Assembly (NCBI RefSeq): GCF_002754375.1
Contig: NZ_PEFF01000001.1
Coordinates: 868,001 to 932,000 of the forward strand
Reading direction: 5' to 3'
Length of the DNA stretch: 64,000 bases
From: Variovorax sp. 54
GTDB lineage: Bacteria; Pseudomonadota; Gammaproteobacteria; Burkholderiales; Burkholderiaceae_C
Of the stretch, positions 26,958 through 34,901 are shown one piece after another. A program made the position numbers and the translations under genes. Positions within the stretch are counted from its first letter, which is position 1. Every line of letters starts with the position of its first letter. Under the pieces are notes generated by a model, which had not been told where the DNA came from, made no database searches, and worked only from the letters and a program-made list of their open reading frames with translations.

Positions 26958-27815
26958 CTAGATGGAGAACCCGGAGCCACTGACCAGTGGCGCGTTGGTC
27001 CAGTGGCCTTCAGGCGTGCGATAGAAACCGCCCGCCGCGAGCGCGCCGCCATCGACATGCAGCGTCGTGCCGGTGACCCACGACGACAACTCGCTGGCCA
27101 GGAACACGGCGGCGCCCGCGACGTCGCGCGGCCGCCCATAGCGTCCGAGCGGCACCCAGTGCTGCGGGTTCTCGCGCAGCCCGGGCGGCAGGCCCGACAG
27201 GTCCACCTGGAGCGAATCGGTGGTCTCCGGGGCGATGGCATTGACGCGGATGCCGCGCGGCGCCTGGCCCACCGCCAGGCTGCGCGTGAAGCCGGTGAGG
27301 CCGGCCTTGAAGGCCGAATACACCGGGCAATTCGGAATGCCGCGGAACGCCTCGATGGTCGTGAGGTTGATGATGGAACGGTCGCCCTCGGTGCGCAGCA
27401 TCAGCGGCAAGGCCGCGCGCGTGACGCGGAACACCTGCTTCAGGTTGATGTCGTACAGCTGTTCCCACTGCGCCTCGGTGTGCCGCTCGAAGCGACCGAA
27501 GATGCGCAGGAAATCGCCGACGTTGTTGACCAGCACATCCAGCCGGCCATAGCGCTGCCCGATCGCGGCGACGCAGGCATCGACCTGTTCCGGATTGCGC
27601 ACGTCGGTGCAGCTGACCAGCGCATCCGCGCCCTGCGCATTGAGCGCGGCCTCGAGGCCGGCGGCACGTCCGGGGTCGGCCTCGGCGACGACCACGCGCG
27701 CGCCCAGTTGCACATAGGCCTCGACGATCGCGCGGCCGATGCCGGCGCCGCCGCCGGTCACCCACGCGACCTTGCCGTGCAGATCGATCGTCGGGGGCAT
27801 GCGCGTCGGCGTCAT
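26958..27815 (-). CDS. SDR-family oxidoreductase
   Basis: The 285-residue protein shows KVAWVTGGGAGIGRAIVEAY, the NNVG motif (VLVNNVGDFL), catalytic VYSAFKAG (YxxxK) and GRPRDVAGAAVFLASELSS. The start overlaps the upstream epimerase-like gene by 4 bp (ATGA); MPPTIDLHGK at 27800 is an alternative. A hydroxyacyl-CoA or ring-hydroxyl dehydrogenase is expected. It belongs to the four-gene operon ending with the truncated multifunctional enzyme, which itself lacks a dehydrogenase domain. This SDR could supply that missing step; that is inference from proximity. Confidence 0.88.
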   Translation of the reverse strand: MTPTRMPPTIDLHGKVAWVTGGGAGIGRAIVEAYVQLGARVVVAEADPGRAAGLEAALNAQGADALVSCTDVRNPEQVDACVAAIGQRYGRLDVLVNNVGDFLRIFGRFERHTEAQWEQLYDINLKQVFRVTRAALPLMLRTEGDRSIINLTTIEAFRGIPNCPVYSAFKAGLTGFTRSLAVGQAPRGIRVNAIAPETTDSLQVDLSGLPPGLRENPQHWVPLGRYGRPRDVAGAAVFLASELSSWVTGTTLHVDGGALAAGGFYRTPEGHWTNAPLVSGSGFSI

Positions 27816-28711
27816 GGGTGCCTGTACTGGGCGACGATCTCCTCGATCGCGCGGGTGATGTCGTCCCGGGCATAGCCCAGCAGTGCGGTCTGCGCCGGAT
27901 CGGGCTCGAAGTAGAGGGTCCCGCCCAGCCCCGCATAGCTGGACGCGAGCGGATGGTCCTGCGCCAGCTGCGGGATCGCCGCGGTGTTGCCCACGGCGCG
28001 AAAGAAGGCCGTGAAGTAGTCGAGGAAGGAGAGGTTCCGGTCGCCGACCAGGTAGGCCCGCCCCGCTTCGCCGCGCATCAGCGCACCTTCGATTGCCTGC
28101 GCCAGCGATCGCGTCGACATGAAATTGACGCCGCCCGTCGGCGCGAACACCGGGATCTTCGGGACCCGTCCCTGGGCGTAGTGGGTCAGGCGCTCGAACG
28201 CCCGCGAGCCGAGGCCAGGCACGGCTCCGAGCATGTAGGGAGGGTTCAGGCAGACGACGCCGAAATCCGGCGTGGAGAGCGCGCGCACGGCCTCGTCGAC
28301 GCGATGGCGGGACAGGATGTAGGGGTTGCCCGCCATCAGTTGCGGCGCGGCCTGCGGATAGAAGCTGCCGATGTTGACGGCGCGCCGCACACCGGCATCA
28401 CGGGCCTGCGCGAAAAAGCGCGGCACTGCTTCCACGTTGGCACGTTCCCAGTGCACCGCGGCGTCGTCTCCCTTGCGCAGGTGGCGCGGGTCCTGCCCGG
28501 CCGCGAACACCAGCGCGTCGAAGCGCGCGAGATCGGCGGTCCTGAAGCTCCCGGCCACGTAGTCGCCCTGAAGAAATGCCAGGGCCGACATCGGCGTCGC
28601 CCCGGCCGGTGGGTTGCGCGAGGCGATCGTGACCTCGTGCCCCGAGGCCGCCAGATGCAGGGCTGCGTGTCCGCCAATCATTCCGGACCCGCCGACGACG
28701 AGAATTTGCAT
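27812..28711 (-). CDS. NAD-dependent epimerase/dehydratase-like (extended SDR)
   Basis: The 299-residue protein starts MQILVVGGSGMIGGHAALHL, the Rossmann motif GGSGMIG of extended SDRs. It continues with LVFAAGQDPRHL, VNIGSFYPQ, NPYILSRHRVDEAV and GVNFMSTRSLAQAIEGALMR. The YxxxK catalytic pair appears as YILSRH, with Arg in place of Lys, so activity may be altered. Similar proteins next to acyl-CoA genes are annotated as NAD(P)-dependent reductases. It is first in its minus-strand operon. The 221-bp gap to the divergent ABC receptor gene contains box 1. Confidence 0.8.
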   Translation of the reverse strand: MQILVVGGSGMIGGHAALHLAASGHEVTIASRNPPAGATPMSALAFLQGDYVAGSFRTADLARFDALVFAAGQDPRHLRKGDDAAVHWERANVEAVPRFFAQARDAGVRRAVNIGSFYPQAAPQLMAGNPYILSRHRVDEAVRALSTPDFGVVCLNPPYMLGAVPGLGSRAFERLTHYAQGRVPKIPVFAPTGGVNFMSTRSLAQAIEGALMRGEAGRAYLVGDRNLSFLDYFTAFFRAVGNTAAIPQLAQDHPLASSYAGLGGTLYFEPDPAQTALLGYARDDITRAIEEIVAQYRHP

Positions 28712-28823
28712 GGGGCTCCTTGTCCAATGGATCGGGGAAGAGAATCCCCGTGACGCCCCATCTTGCTTTCGCCCCCTGCGCCCGTCGTCGTCTGTTCAGA
28801 CTAGAGAAACGCCGAGCAGACCT

Positions 28824-28841
28824 TAGTCCGACTGGACGATG
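28824..28841 (+). promoter_or_regulatory. Cluster operator box 1
   Basis: TAGTCCGACTGGACGATG matches the consensus TAGTCNNNNNGGACGATG and points toward the ABC receptor gene 91 bp downstream. It also lies in the control region of the divergent four-gene operon, so it may serve both. Confidence 0.75.
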
Positions 28842-28932
28842 CCTGCCCACCCCGAAGTACAGACCATCCGCACTGAAGCCCCGCGCCCGTGCGGCAAGCC
28901 TCGCATTCTTTCAATAACGATGGAGTAGACAA

Positions 28933-30165
28933 ATGAAGCCTTCGCGAGCCCCTCACCGAGCCCCTGTTCTTTCCCCTGCCCGGCGCACCCTGGTCGCCGG
29001 ACTCGTCGCCAGTGCCTGCTGCCTGTCGGCATTGGCCCAAACGGCCGCCGAGCCTGTGCGCCTCGGTGCGCTGGTGTCGATGACCGGCAACCCGGCCAAC
29101 GGGCTGACCTCGCTGGCCGGCTACAAGATGGCGGTCAACGAAATCAACAAGTCCGGCGGCATCCTCGGGCGCCAGGTCGACCTGTTCGTCGGCGACGACG
29201 CCAACGACCCGACCCAGGCGGTCACCGCCGTCAAGCGCCTGATCTCCAAGGACAAGATCCAGGTCCTGGTCGGCCCCATGGTGAGCCAGGCGACGCTGGC
29301 CATCGCGCCGGTGCTGACCGAAGCCCGCATCGCCAACATCAGCGTCTCCGGCTCGTCGGCCATCACGCCCAAGGTGGCGCCCTACCACTTCAGCCTGTTC
29401 ACCAGCATCGAGGCCGTCTCCGAGGCCATGACCGACTACATCGCCAACGTGCTGAAGGTCAAATCGGCGGCGATCATCACCGACACGGGCAGCCAGGGAA
29501 AGTCCGCGCAGGAGAACCTGCAGCGCATGCTCGCGGCGCGCGGCATCAAGGTGACCGGCACGCAGCAGCATGAGCCGCACATCACCGACATGACCTCGCA
29601 GGTCCTGTCGCTGCGCCGGGGCAACCCCGAGGTGCTGCTGCAGGTCAGCAGCACGGGCGACGACACCGGCTCCATCCTGAAGAACCTCGACGAGGTGGGC
29701 TGGAAGGTCAAGCTGGTCAGCAACTCGGCTGCATTGAATGTGCCGATGGTCATGCGCACCGGCGGTCCCGATGCGTTCAGCAACGGGCTGACCGCCGGCC
29801 AGCTGCTCAAGGCCTACACCTACTGCCCCGGCGACGCAGTGGGCCAGACCGAGTTCGGCAAGTTCGTCACGAAGCTCAAGGCCGCCGACAGCAAGAACTT
29901 CGCCCAGCTCAACCAGCAGGTCGTGAGCATGGCCTACGACGGGGTCTACATCGTGAAGGCGGCGGTCGAGGCCACCCAGTCCTTCGACGGCCCGGTGCTG
30001 GCGGCGTGGATCGAGAAGAACGCGCAGGCCATCAAGGGCCGCATCAACGGTCCGCTGTCGGCGTCGCCCGCCAACCACTTCCTGGTCGGCACCGATGCCA
30101 TCGTGTTCGTCACCCGGCCCGACAAGAAACGCGAAGACGGCCTGCCCGAGCGCAGCTGCCTGTAG
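28933..30165 (+). CDS. livK: ABC transporter periplasmic substrate-binding protein (LivK/HAAT type)
   Basis: The 410-residue protein has an export signal with ARRTLVAGLVASACCLSALA (AQ cleavage). It is a type I periplasmic binding fold of the branched-chain amino acid receptor family: VRLGALVSMTGNPANG, GYKMAVNEINKSGGILGRQV, DDANDPTQAVTAVKRLISKD and GPMVSQATLAIAPV. In catabolic clusters these receptors often bind aromatic or alicyclic carboxylates instead of amino acids. The matching permeases and ATPases (LivH, LivMG, LivF) are encoded at 32345-35782. Box 1 lies upstream. Confidence 0.9.
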   Translation: MKPSRAPHRAPVLSPARRTLVAGLVASACCLSALAQTAAEPVRLGALVSMTGNPANGLTSLAGYKMAVNEINKSGGILGRQVDLFVGDDANDPTQAVTAVKRLISKDKIQVLVGPMVSQATLAIAPVLTEARIANISVSGSSAITPKVAPYHFSLFTSIEAVSEAMTDYIANVLKVKSAAIITDTGSQGKSAQENLQRMLAARGIKVTGTQQHEPHITDMTSQVLSLRRGNPEVLLQVSSTGDDTGSILKNLDEVGWKVKLVSNSAALNVPMVMRTGGPDAFSNGLTAGQLLKAYTYCPGDAVGQTEFGKFVTKLKAADSKNFAQLNQQVVSMAYDGVYIVKAAVEATQSFDGPVLAAWIEKNAQAIKGRINGPLSASPANHFLVGTDAIVFVTRPDKKREDGLPERSCL

Positions 30166-30190
30166 GAACAGGAACGGAACAGCAACGAGG

Positions 30191-30218
30191 AGCGGCCTGC
30201 CGGAAGACGCAGGCCGCT
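30191..30218. terminator. Bidirectional hairpin terminator candidate
   Basis: AGCGGCCTGC and GCAGGCCGCT form a perfect 10-bp stem with an 8-nt loop. It sits in the 63-bp gap between the convergent ABC receptor and SDR genes. There is no T-tract, so it may stop transcription only weakly or protect mRNA ends. Confidence 0.55.
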
Positions 30219-30228
30219 GCCGCCGCGC

Positions 30229-30981
30229 TCACAGCATCCAGTTGCCCCCGTTGACCAGCAGCGTCTGCCCGGTCACGTAGTTGCTGGCGTCGCCCGCAAA
30301 GAACGAGACCACACTGGCAATCTCTTCCGGCTCGGCGATGCGCTGCATGGGAATGCCCGCGATCACCTTGTCCATCAGGTCCTTGGGGGCCTGCTCGATC
30401 GCGCGGGTGCGCGTGGCACCGGGGCCGATCACGTTGACGTTGACCTGGAAAGGCGCCATCTCGCGCGCCAGGGCGCGCGTGAAGCCGATGACGCCGGCCT
30501 TGATCGCCGCGTAGTCCCAGTTGCGCAGCACACCGTTGACGGCCGCTTCCGAGGTCACGTTGATGATCTTGCCGCTGCGGCGCTCGCGCATCTGCGCCAC
30601 CACCTGCTGCGAGCACAGCACACAGGTCTTGAGGTTCACGGCGAACAGGAAATCGATGGACGCCAGGTCGGCCTCCAGGAACTCGTGCGTGTTTTCGCGC
30701 GCGCCCTGGCCGACGTTGTTGAACAGGATGTCCACGCGCCCGAACTCGCGGTCGATGCCGGCAAAGGCCTCGCGCACCGCAGGCTCGCTGGTGCAGTCGA
30801 TGGCGTAGGTCTGCGCGCGCCGGCCGAGCGCGCGCACATCCGCGGCAGTCTGGCGCAGCCCGGCCTCGTCCCGGTCCAGCAGCGCGATGTCCGCGCCGTC
30901 GCGTGCCAGCCGCAGTGCCGCCGCGTGGCCGATGCCATTGGCGCCGCCGGTCACGACGGCGATTTTTCCTTGCAGGCTCAT
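30229..30981 (-). CDS. SDR-family oxidoreductase
   Basis: The start MSLQGKIAVVTGGANGIGHA is preferred over an upstream frame that would translate a tandem repeat, giving 250 residues. The glycine motif TGGANGIG, NNVG and the catalytic WDYAAIKAG (YxxxK) are present. The C-terminus is YVTGQTLLVNGGNWML. It resembles 3-oxoacyl-ACP/hydroxyacyl dehydrogenases of alicyclic acid pathways. It is divergent from a SnoaL-type gene, with the palindromic box 2 between them. Confidence 0.88.
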   Translation of the reverse strand: MSLQGKIAVVTGGANGIGHAAALRLARDGADIALLDRDEAGLRQTAADVRALGRRAQTYAIDCTSEPAVREAFAGIDREFGRVDILFNNVGQGARENTHEFLEADLASIDFLFAVNLKTCVLCSQQVVAQMRERRSGKIINVTSEAAVNGVLRNWDYAAIKAGVIGFTRALAREMAPFQVNVNVIGPGATRTRAIEQAPKDLMDKVIAGIPMQRIAEPEEIASVVSFFAGDASNYVTGQTLLVNGGNWML

Positions 30982-31004
30982 GTCTTGTCTCCTGATCCTC
31001 GGGT

Positions 31005-31040
31005 CTGTTGTGTGGGTTGTTGTGTGGGTTGTCGTGTGGG
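31005..31040. repeat. Three tandem 12-bp repeats
   Basis: The units CTGTTGTGTGGG, TTGTTGTGTGGG and TTGTCGTGTGGG follow each other without gaps. They lie in the leader of the minus-strand SDR gene, between its start codon and box 2. Their function is unknown; slippage could vary the leader length. Confidence 0.7.
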
Positions 31041-31102
31041 TCCGTTGCACAGCGAATGCATGCGCCCGACGCCATGACCTTATCGAAGCGTGCCCATGCG
31101 CT

Positions 31103-31122
31103 CATCGTCCAAGCGGACGATT
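31103..31122. promoter_or_regulatory. Cluster operator box 2 (perfect palindrome)
   Basis: ATCGTCC-AAGC-GGACGAT is an exact dyad (31104-31121). Read on the minus strand it gives TCGTCCGCTTGGACGATG, pointing to the SDR gene; on the plus strand it points to the SnoaL gene. It is the most symmetric copy of the box and probably controls both genes. Confidence 0.75.
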
Positions 31123-31173
31123 CAGCGCATCGAGATCGCCCCTACGCTGCAGGCGATCCCTGGAGAAAACTTC

Positions 31174-31689
31174 GTGTCCGACCCCACCCCTGACGCCCTG
31201 CAGCGCCTGCTCGACCACCGCGAGATCCAGGACCTGGCGATCCGCTATTGCCGCGCCATCGACCGGCACGACTGGGCCGCGATGCACGCGCTCTACCACG
31301 GCGACGCCACCGACGACCACGGCAGCCTCTTCCAGGGTCCGGCCCGCGCGTACATCGACTGGCTGCCCTCCATCGCGCACAAGATGCACGCTACCTTCCA
31401 CCAGGTCAGCAACCACCTGATCGCCTGGCGCGGCGACCGGGCCGAAGGCGAGGTCTATGTCGTGGCCTGTCACCTGAAGACCGGCGCCGACGGGCAGGAG
31501 GAACAGGTGATCACCGGCGGACGCTATCTCGACCGCTACACGCGGCGCGACGGCGTCTGGAAGTTCCAGAGCCGCAAGGCCGTGATGGACTGGAACGAAG
31601 TGCAGCCTTCGCTGCGGCGCTGGCCGCTCACGGGTGCGCACGGGCCGCAGGACCCGGCCTGGGACTTCTTCGAGTTCCTGGGCAAGTAG
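31174..31689 (+). CDS. SnoaL/NTF2-like protein
   Basis: The GTG at 31174 is chosen because GGAG lies upstream and the family sequence begins at once (VSDPTPDALQRLLDHREIQD), giving 171 residues. A longer form from 31090 or 31096 is possible but would run through the operator. The fold markers are LAIRYCRAIDRHDWAAMHAL, YHGDATDDHG, HQVSNHLIAW and YLDRYTRRDGVWKFQSRKAV. SnoaL_4 proteins in this setting are probable dehydratases or isomerases of CoA thioesters or ring intermediates. It is followed on the opposite strand by the PaaY-like gene. Confidence 0.82.
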   Translation: MSDPTPDALQRLLDHREIQDLAIRYCRAIDRHDWAAMHALYHGDATDDHGSLFQGPARAYIDWLPSIAHKMHATFHQVSNHLIAWRGDRAEGEVYVVACHLKTGADGQEEQVITGGRYLDRYTRRDGVWKFQSRKAVMDWNEVQPSLRRWPLTGAHGPQDPAWDFFEFLGK

Positions 31690-31710
31690 GCCCGGCAGGC
31701 GCCGCGCGGC

Positions 31711-32331
31711 TCAGGGCGCCGTGGCATCGCGCCTGCGCGCCAGGCGCGCGTGGGCCTCCAGCGCGAAGGCGACGCTCTTGCGGTCGGGTTCGATCTCGGT
31801 GCTCGCCTCGACGGCCCGCAGGGTGCGCAGCGACACGGCCGCCAGGCGCTGGTATTCGGTCGTGCCTTCGGACTTCCAGAACACCTCGTCGTCGGTCATC
31901 GTGCGCACCACCCGCGCTGGAATGCCGGAGACCATCGAGCGCGCCGGCACCACCATGCCCTTCTTGACGAAGCTCAAGGCCGCCACCAGGCTGGACTCGC
32001 CGATGACCGCGTTGTCCATGACGATGGCGTTCATGCCGACCAGCACATTGCGGCCGATGCGGCAGCCGTGCAGGATCGCGCCATGGCCGATGTGGCCGTC
32101 GGCCTCGACGACGGAGGCCCGCCCGGGAAAGCTGTGCATCACGCAGGTGTCCTGGACATTCACCCCGTCCTCCAGCACCAGCTGACCGAAGTCGCCGCGC
32201 AGGCAAGCCGCCGGGCCGACGTAGCACCGGGCGCCGACGATCACGTCGCCGATCAGCACCGCCGTCGGATGGACATAGGCCGAGGGATGGACCACCGGCC
32301 GCACGCCATCGAATTCATACACGATCGTCAT
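31711..32331 (-). CDS. PaaY/CaiE-like gamma-carbonic anhydrase family hexapeptide protein
   Basis: The 206-residue protein starts MTIVYEFDGVRPVVHPSAYV and consists of left-handed beta-helix hexapeptide repeats, such as VLIGDVIVGARCYVGPAACL and HIGHGAILHGCRIGRNVLVG. The metal-binding pattern is HSFPGR with HIGHGAILHG. PaaY, its relative in phenylacetate catabolism, is a thioesterase that rescues dead-end CoA esters. The same role would fit a cluster built on CoA thioesters. It is the last gene of the porin-ABC transporter operon, 13 bp from the LivF stop. Confidence 0.85.
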   Translation of the reverse strand: MTIVYEFDGVRPVVHPSAYVHPTAVLIGDVIVGARCYVGPAACLRGDFGQLVLEDGVNVQDTCVMHSFPGRASVVEADGHIGHGAILHGCRIGRNVLVGMNAIVMDNAVIGESSLVAALSFVKKGMVVPARSMVSGIPARVVRTMTDDEVFWKSEGTTEYQRLAAVSLRTLRAVEASTEIEPDRKSVAFALEAHARLARRRDATAP

Positions 32332-32344
32332 CGCCGTGCGCCGT

Positions 32345-33055
32345 TCATACCGGATGCGCCACCGCATCCGCCTGCTGCTTCAGGTGGGCCTTCAGGTCCC
32401 GGGCGGCGCAGCTGAGCTTGATGGCGCCGCGCTCGACCACCATGGCCCGGTCGGCCACCGACAAGGCGATGTCGATGTGCTGCTCGACGATCACGATCGC
32501 CGTGCCCGATGCCGCCCAGCGGCGCAGGAAGTTGAGGATGGGCGGCAGCAGCGACTGCGCCAGGCCCAGCGAGGGTTCATCGCTGAGCAGCACACGCGGC
32601 TGCGCGACGAAGGCCTGGCCCAGCGCCAGCATCTGTTGCTGCCCGCCGCTCAGGTTGCGCGCGGGCTGCTTCAGCCGCTCCTTGAGGATGGGGAAGACGT
32701 CGAACACCTCCTCGATCGCCCGGTCGAAACCGCGCTGGTCGCGGCGGATCACCGCGCCCAGGCGCAGGTTGTCCCACACCGAGATGTCGGGAAACACGCG
32801 GTGCCCGTCCAGCACCAGGCGCAGGCCGCTGCGTGCGATGGCCTCGGGACTCATGCCGCCGATGTCCTTGCCGTCCAGCCGGATGCGGCCCTGTTCGGGT
32901 TTGATGAAGCCGCCGATGGTGCGCAGCAGCGTGGACTTGCCCGCGCCGTTCTCGCCCACCACCAGCAGGATCTCTCCCGGCTTGACCGAGAGATCGATGT
33001 CGCGCAGCACCGGCACATTGCCGTAGCCCGAGCGCAGTTGTGTGGTTTCAAGCAT
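32345..33055 (-). CDS. livF: Branched-chain-type ABC transporter ATP-binding protein (LivF)
   Basis: The start MLETTQLRSGYGNVPVLRDI gives 236 residues, the normal LivF length. Walker A is GENGAGKST, the signature is LSGGQQQMLALG and Walker B is VLLSDEPSLGL. The C-terminus has AIVIVEQHIDIALSVADRAM, typical of LivF. Its start overlaps the LivMG fusion stop by 8 bp. It powers import with the fused LivMG and LivH; the receptor is encoded 2-4 kb away. Confidence 0.93.
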   Translation of the reverse strand: MLETTQLRSGYGNVPVLRDIDLSVKPGEILLVVGENGAGKSTLLRTIGGFIKPEQGRIRLDGKDIGGMSPEAIARSGLRLVLDGHRVFPDISVWDNLRLGAVIRRDQRGFDRAIEEVFDVFPILKERLKQPARNLSGGQQQMLALGQAFVAQPRVLLSDEPSLGLAQSLLPPILNFLRRWAASGTAIVIVEQHIDIALSVADRAMVVERGAIKLSCAARDLKAHLKQQADAVAHPV

Positions 33056-34901
33056 GGGCCGGCTCGATGAACAGTTTGCGGACGAAGGGGTTTTCGGCGA
33101 TGTCGCCGGCGCTTCCGTGCGCGACCACCTTGCCGGCCTCCAGCACGGTGATGGTGTCGGCGATGTCCCAGACCAGCTCCAGGTCGTGCTCGACCAGCAC
33201 CACGGTCTTGCCCAGGTCATCGCGCAGGCGGCGCAGCAGCTGCTTGAACTGCTCGCGCTCCGACGGCGAGAGCCCGGCCGCCGGCTCGTCCAGCAGGATG
33301 ATGTCCGCGCCCATCAGCACGACGCGCATCAGTTCGACCAGCCGGCGCTGCCCGTGGGGCACCAGGTCGACGTGGCCGCCGGCCATGGCCAGCGCCAGTG
33401 CCGCGATCAGTTCGGCCGGATGCGCCTGCCCGCCCTGCCCGCCCTGCCCGCCCATACCGCGCGCACTGCGCACGACACGCGAGGCGTCCACGCCGATCTC
33501 CACGTTCTCCCACAGCGTCATTGCCGGGAAGATGCGCGGCTTCTGGAAGGTGCGCCCCAGGCCCAGCCGGGCGATGCGGTGCGCAGGCAGCGAGCTCACC
33601 TCGCGGCCCGCCATGCGCACAGAGCCGCTGTCCAGGCGCGAGAAGCCGCTCAGCATGTTCAGCAACGTGGTCTTGCCCGAGCCGTTGGCGCCGACCAGGC
33701 CGTGGATCTGGTGGCGCCTGACCCGGAGGTCGACACCGTCCAGCGCCGCCACCGAGCCATAGCGCTTGGTCGCCGAGCGCACGTCGATGGCGTCGCCCGA
33801 TGCAGACTCGCCCACGCGCGCCTTGGCAGTGCCGCCTTCGAGCAGGCACTCCAGGTTCACGTTCAACGGCGGCTGGGCCTCCCGGCGACGCTGGCGCCAG
33901 CGCTCGAAGGTGCCGACGATGCCGTCCGGCAGCAGCAGCATGACGACCAGCGCCGCGGCGCCATAGGCCAGCAGGCGGTACTGGAACAGCTCGGCCAGCA
34001 GGATGTTGGGCAACAGGTAGAGCACCCACACCCCGACCACGGTGCCCAGGATGTGGCCGCGTCCGCCGACGATCACCGCCAGGAAGAACAGGATGGACGT
34101 GTCGAGGTTGAAGGCCGCGGGACTGACGAAGCCGACGATGGGCGCGTAGAGCGTGCCGACGATGCCCGTGCCGAAGGCCACGAGGGTGAAGGCAAAGCAG
34201 CGCATCAGGCCCGGCGAGACGCCCAGGGACTGTGCCGCCTCGGGGCTGCTGGCGGCCACGCGCAGCAGCCGCCCCAGTGCGGTCCGTCGCAGCAGCACGT
34301 GCGCGGCCAATGCGGCGCAGGCCACGCCGCAGACCGCCAGCGTCATCGGCGAGACGCCGAGCACCGTGCGTTCATGCCAGGAAGAGAAGCTCAGCGAGAG
34401 GCCGTTGATGCCGTTGGTGTAGCGGTTCGCCGCCACCAGCATTTCCGGGAACACGGTGGCCGCGCTCATCGTGACGAAGCCGAGGTAGTAGCCCTGCACG
34501 CGCAGCGACGGCAGCGCATAGAGGAATCCCGCCACGACCGCTGCCGCCACGCCGCAGCAGGCCGCCACCCAGTAGGGCTGGCCGTACAGGCTGGCAACGA
34601 CGGCTGCACCGTAAGCGGCCACGCCGAAGATCGCGCCCTGGCCGAAAGAGGTCTGGCCGGCGTCGTGCATCAGCAGGTTCTGAAAGGCGGCGACCGCGAT
34701 GAACAGGTTGACCAGCTGGAAGCTGTGCGTCCAGTAGTCGTTGCCGACCCAGTCGGGCACCAGCCCGCTCAGCACGATCAGCACGCAGGCGATCGCCAGT
34801 TGCCCGGTGTCCGCATCCATGCGGGAGCGGCGGGCCGCTCCCGGGACGGCGGGCGTAGAGACAGTGGATGTCATTCGAAGGGTTTCCAGAGAGACGCTCA
34901 T
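33048..34901 (-). CDS. livM: Fused LivM permease-LivG ATPase
   Basis: The 617-residue protein joins two usually separate subunits. Residues 1 to about 345 are a LivM permease with about ten membrane segments, including GQTSFGQGAIFGVAAYGAAV and SLRVQGYYLGFVTMS. After a linker, residues about 375-617 are a LivG ATPase with Walker A GANGSGKTT, LGRTFQKPRIF, Walker B DIILLDEPAAGLS and LVEHDLELVWDIAD. The signature loop reads VPHGQRRLVEL. A Gly/Gln repeat MGGQGGQGGQ, from a 9-bp tandem repeat near 33430-33455, lies where LivG proteins have a variable loop. The ATG overlaps the LivH stop. Confidence 0.93.
   Translation of the reverse strand: MSVSLETLRMTSTVSTPAVPGAARRSRMDADTGQLAIACVLIVLSGLVPDWVGNDYWTHSFQLVNLFIAVAAFQNLLMHDAGQTSFGQGAIFGVAAYGAAVVASLYGQPYWVAACCGVAAAVVAGFLYALPSLRVQGYYLGFVTMSAATVFPEMLVAANRYTNGINGLSLSFSSWHERTVLGVSPMTLAVCGVACAALAAHVLLRRTALGRLLRVAASSPEAAQSLGVSPGLMRCFAFTLVAFGTGIVGTLYAPIVGFVSPAAFNLDTSILFFLAVIVGGRGHILGTVVGVWVLYLLPNILLAELFQYRLLAYGAAALVVMLLLPDGIVGTFERWRQRRREAQPPLNVNLECLLEGGTAKARVGESASGDAIDVRSATKRYGSVAALDGVDLRVRRHQIHGLVGANGSGKTTLLNMLSGFSRLDSGSVRMAGREVSSLPAHRIARLGLGRTFQKPRIFPAMTLWENVEIGVDASRVVRSARGMGGQGGQGGQAHPAELIAALALAMAGGHVDLVPHGQRRLVELMRVVLMGADIILLDEPAAGLSPSEREQFKQLLRRLRDDLGKTVVLVEHDLELVWDIADTITVLEAGKVVAHGSAGDIAENPFVRKLFIEPAHA

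Noticed and set aside
33425..33460. CRISPR-like short repeats
   Set aside because: The 9-bp repeat is inside a coding sequence and encodes GGQ; there are no spacers. No CRISPR array was seen anywhere in the window.
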